From Pyrodictiaceae archaeon (GTDB taxonomy: Archaea > Thermoproteota > Thermoprotei_A > Sulfolobales > Pyrodictiaceae), in NCBI GenBank assembly GCA_027046525.1, contig JALTYD010000248.1:2167-8910 (forward strand): a DNA stretch of 6,744 nucleotides, written 5' to 3'. A model generated the notes under the pieces. It did no database searches and was not told the DNA's origin. It worked only from the letters and a program-made list of their open reading frames with translations. A program made the translations under genes and the position numbers. Below, piece after piece: positions 1 to 4,710 of the stretch. Within the stretch, counting starts at the first letter, position 1. Every line of letters begins with the position of its first letter.

Positions 1-299
1 TAGTAGGTGGTATTATCTTCGGAGCAGGCATGGTTATTGCAGGTGGTTGTGCTTCTGGTAGTCTATGGAAAGCAGCAGAGGGGCATGTTAAACTATGGGT
101 TGCTCTACTCGCAGCAATCTTATCCTATGCTCCTCTCCGCTACGTCATTAGAGAATATGCTAGTTGGATCTACGGCGAGAAGTTCTCTCTAGTCTCTCTC
201 GGCTGGGCTGAGGGTATAAGTATCGTATACATATCTATGTTTTTCTGGATTATTTTCGTAATGTATCTAGAATATAAGAGGGGGAGTAGATATGGCTAA
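1..299 (+). CDS. YeeE/YedE-family sulfur-compound transporter, C-terminal fragment (5' end outside window)
   Basis: The reading frame is open from the first full codon at base 3 to TAA at 297-299, so this is the last 98 residues of a longer membrane protein. An internal ATG at base 30 is not the true start, because the conserved sequence begins before it. Fragment residues 7-19 read GAGMVIAGGCASG, followed by a short LWKAAEG stretch. This is the signature of YeeE/YedE channels, which take up thiosulfate or related sulfur (possibly selenium) compounds; the cysteine (fragment residue 16) is one of the family's conserved pathway cysteines. Two hydrophobic segments follow, near fragment residues 30-50 and 72-92, and the end is basic and probably cytoplasmic. 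The gene overlaps the TusA-like gene by 8 bases (292-299). YeeE-TusA pairing is a well-known arrangement, in which the carrier takes sulfur from the transported compound. Family assignment is firm; the substrate is inferred. Confidence 0.85.
   Translation, partial: VGGIIFGAGMVIAGGCASGSLWKAAEGHVKLWVALLAAILSYAPLRYVIREYASWIYGEKFSLVSLGWAEGISIVYISMFFWIIFVMYLEYKRGSRYG
278..286 (+). promoter_or_regulatory. Ribosome binding site for the TusA-like gene
   Basis: A purine run GAGGGGGAG lies inside the end of the transporter gene, with its core about 7 bases before the ATG at 292. It fixes the ATG start of the sulfur-carrier gene and implies translational coupling, because the two reading frames overlap. 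Confidence 0.6.
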
Positions 300-546
300 G
301 TTATTGAAGAGAGAAGGAGGAGGTCTAGTCTTAGATGTTAGAGGGTATGTATGTCCATACCCTGTTATATACACAAGAAAAGCTCTAAACAAGCTAGGAG
401 CTAACGAGATACTAGAAGTAATCATAGATAATCCTCCATCATGTGAAACAGTCCCCAAAGCAGCTAGAGAAGACGGCCACGAAGTTGTTAGTGTCGAGAA
501 GATTGGAGAAGGTATCTGGCGTATAATAATTAAGAAGCAGGGTTGA
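292..546 (+). CDS. TusA/SirA/YedF-family sulfur (or selenium) carrier protein
   Basis: This 84-residue protein has the size and layout of the TusA family. After a strand with DVRGYVCPYP, the conserved CPxP motif places the sulfur-carrying cysteine at residue 21, at the start of the first helix (YTRKALNKLG). A second strand (EILEVIIDNP) follows, then a second cysteine at residue 51, a helix with the AREDGHEV motif, and a final strand ending in KKQG. TusA proteins accept a persulfide on the CPxP cysteine and pass it to partners; the YedF branch is genetically associated with selenium metabolism and often sits next to selD. The ATG at 292 has a strong purine-rich binding site. The gene overlaps the YeeE-type transporter and ends 3 bases before the SelD-like gene, so all three are surely co-transcribed. 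Whether it carries sulfur or selenium cannot be decided from sequence. A second cysteine downstream of CPxP is also seen in some relatives. Confidence 0.9.
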   Translation: MAKLLKREGGGLVLDVRGYVCPYPVIYTRKALNKLGANEILEVIIDNPPSCETVPKAAREDGHEVVSVEKIGEGIWRIIIKKQG

Positions 547-549
547 TTA

Positions 550-1974
550 GTGATGTTCGAAGAGCTCCTCGAGAGAGTTAAGTATTATAGGAAACTCGGT
601 ATAAACCCACTATCACTTGCTACTGGCTGTGCTGTAAAAGTAGATCTTGTTAGAGTAGTCTATCCAGCTATAAGAGAAATTAGAGAAAAACTAGAAGAGA
701 GAAACTTTAAGATAGCTCCTAGAGAAGATGCAGATATATTCAAGAATACAGTAGATGGTTTAGATATAAATAGGAGGATATACAGACTAGGTAGAGATAC
801 TGATGTAGACCCTAACGATATCAAGTCTATTGGTCCATGTAGAGCAATAACAGTTATCCAGATATACCAGAGATACGCTGATGATCCTCAGCGCTTCATA
901 GAACTCGTAGGCCCTGTATACGAGAAACTCTCTGAAGCTAAAATACCAATACATCTAGGTAAAGGCCACTCAATAATTACTCCATTCGAAGAAGACCAAT
1001 TTGCATTATTCGACTTTATATCGCCTAGAGGACGCGAAACTGAAGGATTTGTAGCTGCAAACAACGATACTATACATATAATTGATCCAACAGAAGAACC
1101 AGGCGAGTATAGACAAGTATCTGGAGCACTAAGCAATACTCTAAATGATTTATTCGTACTTGGTGTATACGAGAATCTAAAAATAGCACCAGTAGTTAAT
1201 GCACCTGCAGAAGAACTCGTCGAGAAGATCTCTAAGAACGTAGAAGTATTTGCTAAGAAGATCAGAGCAGATCTCATAGAACTAGAACGGCCTAGTAGAG
1301 GAAGACTCCTCCTAGGAGCTACTGTTATTGGTACTAGTGAGAAACACCCACCAACATTCTATAGGAGAGTACCCGTGGGTGCTAAACTAATAGCTACAAG
1401 ACCTTTCGGCGAACTAGCTCCTATAAATGTATACTTAGCATCTATTATAGAAGAGAGCATCCTAGATGAACTAGAAGAAGCTGGTATAAGTATAGAAGAG
1501 CTAGAAAAACTAAAAAATGATGCTGTTAATAGGATAGCTACTCCTAATATAGAAGCAGCACGAGTCATCAATAAATATCTACCACTCGATGGAGAAGAAT
1601 TCAACAAAGATAACCACATAGTAGCTACAACAGATGTTACTGGACCTGGTATATACGTTGTACGAGAACTTGCAGAACAAATGAATGTACACATAAGACT
1701 AGATAAGATACCTCTACTCTACCCTGAGTTATCCGAGTATGCTACTAAGACATACATTATACCTAATGCAACTGCTGGTACTAATGGTGCATTTATAATA
1801 GTAGCTCCTGATACAGTAGCAGATGATATAGTGAGAGACCTTAGATCAGTAAATCTCAATCCAGTAGTATTTGGAGAAGTAGTAGAGAAAGGCGAACCCT
1901 TAGTAGAAGCTCCAAGAGAACTCTCAAAATATGTGGCTGATAGCAAGATACTCCAGAGATTCAAACTATACTAG
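550..1974 (+). CDS. SelD-related protein (selenophosphate synthetase-like, AIRS/PurM superfamily) with enlarged N-terminal half
   Basis: This 474-residue protein resembles selenide, water dikinase (SelD, usually about 350 residues). Residues 26-30 read GCAVK, matching the catalytic Cys-x-x-Lys of SelD; the cysteine codon at 628-630 is TGT, not a selenocysteine TGA. Residues 191-214 (SNTLNDLFVLG, then KIAPVV) match the N-x-x-x-D metal/ATP region. Residues 252-283 (LLLGATVIG, then GAKLIATRPFG) match the domain junction, and residues 357-366 (IVATTDVTGPG) match the conserved TDVTGFG of the C domain. About 100 extra residues lie between the Cys-x-x-Lys and the N-x-x-x-D block. They contain REDADIF (58-64), NDIKSIG (89-95) and GKGHSI (137-142), which look like a second copy of AIRS N-domain motifs. 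True SelD makes selenophosphate from selenide and ATP; this relative may use sulfide or another chalcogen. The start is GTG at 550, or equally well the ATG at 553. It is the central gene of the operon. Confidence 0.8.
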   Translation: MMFEELLERVKYYRKLGINPLSLATGCAVKVDLVRVVYPAIREIREKLEERNFKIAPREDADIFKNTVDGLDINRRIYRLGRDTDVDPNDIKSIGPCRAITVIQIYQRYADDPQRFIELVGPVYEKLSEAKIPIHLGKGHSIITPFEEDQFALFDFISPRGRETEGFVAANNDTIHIIDPTEEPGEYRQVSGALSNTLNDLFVLGVYENLKIAPVVNAPAEELVEKISKNVEVFAKKIRADLIELERPSRGRLLLGATVIGTSEKHPPTFYRRVPVGAKLIATRPFGELAPINVYLASIIEESILDELEEAGISIEELEKLKNDAVNRIATPNIEAARVINKYLPLDGEEFNKDNHIVATTDVTGPGIYVVRELAEQMNVHIRLDKIPLLYPELSEYATKTYIIPNATAGTNGAFIIVAPDTVADDIVRDLRSVNLNPVVFGEVVEKGEPLVEAPRELSKYVADSKILQRFKLY

Positions 1975-1980
1975 GGTGGG
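1975..1980 (+). promoter_or_regulatory. Ribosome binding site deciding a TTG start (acylphosphatase)
   Basis: GGTGGG follows the TAG stop of the SelD-like gene directly and lies 7 bases before TTG at 1988. No ATG or GTG gives a full acylphosphatase domain, so this site supports the TTG start. Confidence 0.65.
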
Positions 1981-1987
1981 AGTATAA

Positions 1988-2263
1988 TTGCAGCAAAAGA
2001 CAGTATCTATTAGAGTATGCGGAGATGTAAAATACGTAGGATTCAGAAGGATTATCTGGCGTAATGCTAAGAAACAAAAACTCAGAGGCTACGTAGAGAA
2101 TATACCTAGTAGTAACTGTGTAGAGATAGTAGTACAGGGTAGTAGAGACTCTATCCAAAGCTTCCTAGACTGGATAAAATCTCTACAGATATTCACTATA
2201 GAAAACTATAGTATAGAAGAAATCGAAGAAGAGAAAATCTACAGAGATTTCGAGATAAGATAG
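1988..2263 (+). CDS. Acylphosphatase-family protein
   Basis: The 91-residue length is typical of acylphosphatases, small cytoplasmic enzymes that hydrolyse carboxyl-phosphate anhydrides. Residues 10-20 read VCGDVKYVGFR, the counterpart of the family's V-x-G-x-VQGVGFR phosphate loop, with the catalytic arginine at residue 20. Residues 33-39 (RGYVENI) carry the second catalytic residue, Asn38, at the expected distance of 18 residues from the arginine. VEIVVQGS (44-51) and a helix ending in WIKSL are also typical. The loop is divergent: the usual Gln-Gly is Lys-Tyr, and the DG turn after the Asn is replaced by SSN. The start is TTG with a good binding site. The gene sits 13 bases after the SelD-like gene and 10 before the phosphatase-like gene. 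A stand-alone metabolic role is possible, but operon position suggests it clears or processes an acyl- or chalcogen-phosphate product; that is inference. Confidence 0.8.
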   Translation: MQQKTVSIRVCGDVKYVGFRRIIWRNAKKQKLRGYVENIPSSNCVEIVVQGSRDSIQSFLDWIKSLQIFTIENYSIEEIEEEKIYRDFEIR

Positions 2264-2268
2264 GTGGT
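2263..2268 (+). promoter_or_regulatory. Ribosome binding site deciding a TTG start (phosphatase-like gene)
   Basis: GGTGGT shares its first base with the TAG stop of the acylphosphatase gene and lies 5 bases before TTG at 2274. It supports this TTG as the start, which also gives an N-terminus (MNWV) like that of archaeal relatives. The stop-site-TTG arrangement repeats the one found one gene upstream. Confidence 0.6.
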
Positions 2269-2273
2269 ATTTA

Positions 2274-2753
2274 TTGAACTGGGTTCTAGAAGGGAAGATT
2301 GCTGTAGCATCAACCCCCCGCGATGAGAAAGATATACTAGAATGGATAGAGAATGGAGTAAAAGCAGTTGTATCTCTTCTAAACGAAGCTGATCTCCCAC
2401 CTACATGGCTTAGCCTAGAAGAAGTACACAAAGCTATAGAAGAGAAAGGACTAGAGCTATATAAACACCAAGTACTTAGTAAACGTGCACCAAGCCCAGA
2501 GAAAGCTCTCGAGATAGTAAAGTGGATTGACGAGAAGATTACTAGTAATAGACCAGTAGTAATTGTATGTGGTAGAGGCTGGGGTAGAGGAGGATCGATA
2601 GTAGCAGCTTATCTCGTCTATAAGGGCGCTGAACCAGGAGACGCAGTTGACTATGTAAATAGTAGAGCTAGAGAATTTGGAGGAGAACCCATAGAGTCTG
2701 CTGAACAAGAGAAACTACCATATAGACTGAGAGAACTACTAAGACTAGACTAG
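2274..2753 (+). CDS. Tyrosine/dual-specificity phosphatase-fold protein with altered active site
   Basis: This 159-residue protein matches the small archaeal protein tyrosine phosphatases (about 160 residues, as in Sulfolobus) over its whole length. An N-terminal MNWV is followed by DILEWIENGVKAVVSL (20-35), and residues 98-107 (VCGRGWGRGG) form the C-x5-R phosphate-binding loop with Cys99 and Arg105. A later AEQEK segment (143-147) corresponds to the family's conserved Glu-Gln element. Three catalytic positions differ from the canonical enzyme as recalled: the His before the cysteine is Val98; the Ser/Thr after the arginine is Gly106; and the general-acid Asp, expected in the IPD-x-x-x-P loop, aligns with Ser69 in VLSKRAPS. 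It keeps what is needed to bind a phosphate-like anion and form a cysteine adduct, but ordinary phosphotyrosine hydrolysis is doubtful. The start is TTG. It is the last gene of the chalcogen operon, ending 17 bases from the convergent queE. Confidence 0.8.
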   Translation: MNWVLEGKIAVASTPRDEKDILEWIENGVKAVVSLLNEADLPPTWLSLEEVHKAIEEKGLELYKHQVLSKRAPSPEKALEIVKWIDEKITSNRPVVIVCGRGWGRGGSIVAAYLVYKGAEPGDAVDYVNSRAREFGGEPIESAEQEKLPYRLRELLRLD

Positions 2754-2770
2754 TATACTTTATACCTAGT

Positions 2771-3454
2771 CTATTTTAGTTCGAGAATCAAGTGTAGTCG
2801 TGGCGAAAACCCTAAGCCAGCAGATAGAGCAGCTCTAGCTATCTCTCTATGTAGTTCTACTAGTTCTCTAAGCTCCATATCTTCTCTAGTCAGCGGCATC
2901 ACGTATACTTTTTCTAGAGGTATATTGTTTTCTAGGACATAGTCTCTTATTCTAGCTACATCGTATCTACTAGCTGCTAGGAATTTGAACCATACTCTGT
3001 CTTTCTTCGATAATTCAATCCATTCTATTCTTAGTATAGCATTTTCTACTTCTACGGGTATGTTTTTTGGACTTACAACAAACACCATGTTAGAGGGTAT
3101 ACTGCTGGGTGGAGGAATAGTACCATTTGTCTCTACTTGTACTAGTATTTTATCTCCTAGGATTTTTGCTAATTCTAATATACTCTTCTTCTGGAGGAGA
3201 GGCTCACCACCAGTAATCACGACCATCTGTGGTTTCTCAGCTTCTATAAACTCTACTAGTTTCTTAAGCTCTACTACTTCTCCACTACTTGGATCTTGGC
3301 TGTATTTTGTATCGCAGAAGTAGCATCTAAGATTACAGCCAGCTAGTCTAATGAATACGGCTCTACTACCTGTAAAAGGTCCTTCTCCCTGAATACTCGT
3401 AAATAGCTCAGATACTCGTATCTTTAGCTGGTTTGTATATTGCGCAGAGCTCAT
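2771..3454 (-). CDS. queE: 7-carboxy-7-deazaguanine synthase (QueE), radical SAM enzyme
   Basis: QueE converts 6-carboxy-tetrahydropterin to 7-carboxy-7-deazaguanine, the ring-contracting step toward preQ0; in archaea this feeds archaeosine in tRNA. Numbering from the upstream GTG at 3463 (230 residues), residues 19-34 contain ELFTSIQGEGPFTG, the standard QueE opening. The radical SAM iron-sulfur motif is CNLRCYFC (Cys43, Cys47, Cys50), the C-x3-C-x2-C spacing usual for this family. ITGGEPLL (83-90) is the SAM-binding GGEP, VETNGT (110-115) and SPKN (131-134) are conserved, and the end has SPRLHLIL. The start is ATG at 3454 rather than GTG at 3463, because the nearby GAGGT is 11 bases from the ATG but only 2 from the GTG. 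The gene overlaps queD by 47 bases. It is translated from the same transcript as queD, from the promoter near 3832. Confidence 0.93.
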   Translation of the reverse strand: MSSAQYTNQLKIRVSELFTSIQGEGPFTGSRAVFIRLAGCNLRCYFCDTKYSQDPSSGEVVELKKLVEFIEAEKPQMVVITGGEPLLQKKSILELAKILGDKILVQVETNGTIPPPSSIPSNMVFVVSPKNIPVEVENAILRIEWIELSKKDRVWFKFLAASRYDVARIRDYVLENNIPLEKVYVMPLTREDMELRELVELHREIARAALSAGLGFSPRLHLILELK

Positions 3455-3779
3455 TTGTTTCACATACCTCTACTCTTAGTACTCTTCCAGGAAGGTCTTT
3501 TTCAAGCATACTAGCTATATACTCTGCTATATACTCTGCTGTTATACCTGTTGCTTCTCTACCACCTAGTAGCTGGTTTAGATACTGATGGTCAAACTTC
3601 TTGTATACATTTTCTCTAAGCCACTCCTCTAGATAGTCTAGATCAATTTCTAGAGGTTCTCTCTCTGAAACCCATATACATACTCTATAGTTATGGCCAT
3701 GTATTCTTCCACACCTCTTATGTCCATGTATAGTATGCGCTGCTGAGAATACTGTACATGCTTTTAGGATAAACGACAC
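3408..3779 (-). CDS. queD: 6-carboxy-5,6,7,8-tetrahydropterin synthase (QueD/PTPS family)
   Basis: QueD turns dihydroneopterin triphosphate into 6-carboxy-tetrahydropterin, the substrate of QueE. The 123-residue length is normal for the family. The zinc ligands are visible as His15 (FSAAH) and His27 and His29 (GRIHGHNY). The catalytic cysteine is Cys23 in the C-x3-HGH arrangement characteristic of the QueD type rather than eukaryotic pterin synthases. FDHQYLN (62-68) supplies the Asp-His pair and VCETN (105-109) the substrate-binding glutamate. The start is GTG at 3779, with GGTGAG 6 bases upstream (3786-3791), which fits the conserved N-terminus. It is the first gene of a queD-queE operon on the minus strand, divergent from dph6. 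The C-terminus (AIYKPAKDTSI) overlaps the start of queE. A 12-base tandem duplication inside the gene gives a doubled AEYI at residues 81-88. Confidence 0.94.
   Translation of the reverse strand: MSFILKACTVFSAAHTIHGHKRCGRIHGHNYRVCIWVSEREPLEIDLDYLEEWLRENVYKKFDHQYLNQLLGGREATGITAEYIAEYIASMLEKDLPGRVLRVEVCETNELCAIYKPAKDTSI
3466..3470 (-). promoter_or_regulatory. Ribosome binding site deciding the queE start
   Basis: On the minus strand GAGGT lies inside the queD coding region, 11 bases from the ATG at 3454 and only 2 from the GTG at 3463. The spacing favours the ATG as the real queE start. The longer spacing is near the upper end of the usable range. Confidence 0.45.
3514..3537 (-). repeat. Two-copy 12-base tandem repeat inside queD
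   Basis: On the plus strand GCTATATACTCT occurs twice head to tail, and a third copy begins with GCT. It keeps the reading frame and produces AEYI-AEYI in a QueD helix. It is most likely a local slippage duplication tolerated in an amphipathic helix. Confidence 0.7.
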
Positions 3780-3785
3780 GGTCTA

Positions 3786-3791
3786 CTCACC
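3786..3791 (-). promoter_or_regulatory. Ribosome binding site of queD
   Basis: GGTGAG on the minus strand, 6 bases before the GTG at 3779, is a textbook crenarchaeal GGTGA-type site. It shows that the queD transcript has a leader and supports the GTG start. Confidence 0.65.
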
Positions 3792-3829
3792 ACTACTATC
3801 TCCTATCCCCTCAATAGACACGAGAGTAT

Positions 3830-3841
3830 AGTTAATTAAAG
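3830..3841. promoter_or_regulatory. Divergent promoter: palindromic TATA box shared by queD and dph6
   Basis: The 85-base gap between the divergent queD and dph6 genes contains TTAATTAA (3832-3839), identical on both strands and the only strong TATA-like A/T run in the gap. For dph6 the box centre is about 29 bases before the GTG at 3865, which places transcription start at or next to that codon and suggests a leaderless mRNA. For queD the same box is about 57 bases before the GTG at 3779, giving a leader of roughly 30 bases that includes its GGTGAG site. No convincing BRE was identified on either side. Promoter function is inferred from spacing and composition. Confidence 0.5.
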
Positions 3842-3853
3842 TAGCTAGCTACT
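3840..3853. promoter_or_regulatory. 14-base palindrome next to the TATA box (possible operator)
   Basis: AGTAGCTAGCTACT is a perfect inverted repeat with no spacer, placed directly between the TATA box and the predicted dph6 transcription start. A repressor bound here would block dph6 initiation. CTAG-containing palindromes are common in this sequence, so chance is a real alternative. Confidence 0.3.
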
Positions 3854-3864
3854 ATTATAGGCTA

Positions 3865-4602
3865 GTGCGGGTCTTAGAGATGAGTAGAAGGATATGCTCT
3901 CTACTCTCTGGGGGAAAAGACAGTAATTATGCTCTCTACAGAGCACTGAGAGAAGGCTACGAGCTAGCATGTATAGTAGGTTTCATTCCACGTAGAGAAG
4001 ATAGCTGGATGTTCCATGTACCCTATGTACCTGTAGTCCTACTACAAGCTAAGGCAATGGAGACTAGTGCTCCAGTATTCCTACTAGAAGTTAGTGGAGT
4101 AAAAGAAAGAGAAGTAGAAGAAGCAGCTAGAGAACTAAAACGTATCAAAGAAGTAGTAGATTTCGATATAATAGTTGGGGGAGGTTTAGCAAGCCGCTAC
4201 CAGCTAGATCGAGCTAAGAAGATAGCTAGTATTATTGGAGTAGATGTATATACTCCTTCGTGGGGAGTAGACCAAGAGGAATATATGAGACTCCTAGTAA
4301 GAGAAGGATTTGAGTTTATAGTAACTAGGATAACAACTATGGGTCTACCTCCTAGATTCCTCGGGAAGATAATAAACTATAGAGATGTAGAAGAGATTAT
4401 AGCTCTCTCCGAGAAGTATGGTTTCAATCCTTCCTTCGAAGGCGGAGAAGCTGAGACACTAGTAGTATATGCTCCACACTACCAGAAGAGAATATGTCTA
4501 CGTGGTAGGAAGAAGAGTAAGTCAGAATTCGAACACGAGCTCATAGTAGAAGAATTTTGGCTTGGAGATCCGGGTACACAGTGTATCAACATCATAGACT
4601 AG
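3865..4602 (+). CDS. dph6: Diphthine-ammonia ligase (diphthamide synthase, Dph6-type ATP pyrophosphatase)
   Basis: Dph6 performs the last step of diphthamide formation, the ATP-driven amidation of the modified histidine of archaeal elongation factor 2. In this 245-residue protein SLLSGGKDSNYAL (12-24) is the PP-loop that binds ATP, following a short strand. DIIVGGGLASRYQLDRA (101-117) and YTPSWGVDQEEYM (129-141) match the central conserved blocks, where a Trp precedes the acidic helix. FEGGEAETLVVYAP (191-204) is the strongly diagnostic C-terminal signature, and the length is normal for archaeal single-domain Dph6. The start is GTG at 3865, or ATG at 3880. The ATG would still keep the PP-loop, but the predicted transcription start just at 3862-3865 favours a leaderless GTG. 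The gene is divergent from queD-queE and convergent with the ABC permease, so it is probably transcribed alone. Both neighbouring modules modify the translation apparatus, although a regulatory link is not proven. Confidence 0.93.
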   Translation: MRVLEMSRRICSLLSGGKDSNYALYRALREGYELACIVGFIPRREDSWMFHVPYVPVVLLQAKAMETSAPVFLLEVSGVKEREVEEAARELKRIKEVVDFDIIVGGGLASRYQLDRAKKIASIIGVDVYTPSWGVDQEEYMRLLVREGFEFIVTRITTMGLPPRFLGKIINYRDVEEIIALSEKYGFNPSFEGGEAETLVVYAPHYQKRICLRGRKKSKSEFEHELIVEEFWLGDPGTQCINIID

Positions 4603-4710
4603 TACTAGTAGAGCTCAATCTCGGTCTAGGTACTCTATAACCTCATATAGTACAGACAGTATAACGGTACTCTCTATAGGGAGCAGTCATTACTCTATAT
4701 TTATAGTCTC
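4603..4710. other. Convergent intergenic spacer, no recognisable gene
   Basis: These 108 bases separate the ends of dph6 and the ABC permease gene. No open frame of useful length, tRNA, C/D-box RNA or clear poly-T terminator is visible on either strand. There are several short self-complementary tracts, including an imperfect one around 4672-4685 and overlapping TAGTACTAGTAG at the dph6 stop, none convincing as a stem-loop. Transcripts from both sides must end here or run into each other. Confidence 0.6.

Noticed and set aside
7..192. 61-codon plus-strand frame starting at base 7
   Set aside because: It runs in another frame across the YeeE-type sequence, whose GGCASG motif and continuous frame from the window edge to 299 are clearly the real product.
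628..630. Possible selenocysteine at the SelD-like catalytic position
   Set aside because: The codon is TGT (cysteine), there is no in-frame TGA, and no SECIS-like stem-loop was noticed.
888..1277. 129-codon open frame on the minus strand inside the SelD-like gene
   Set aside because: It is a shadow of the SelD-like coding frame; its translation is serine-rich, without any family motif, and no binding site or promoter precedes it. The same holds for 1359-1694, 1719-1964, 2183-2431, 2457-2708, 2985-3323, 4898-5131, 5135-5452 and 5627-5923.
3514..3537. Short tandem repeat as a possible CRISPR or mobile-element trace
   Set aside because: Only two direct copies of 12 bases without spacers, in frame within queD; simple slippage explains it.
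3832..3853. Replication origin element in the A/T-rich divergent gap
   Set aside because: The A/T-rich stretch is very short, no origin recognition box was seen, and no cdc6/orc gene is nearby; promoter function explains it better.
4603..4710. Possible small RNA (C/D-box or tRNA fragment) in the convergent gap
   Set aside because: No RTGATGA box with a matching CTGA, and no tRNA arms or CCA-like end were found on either strand.
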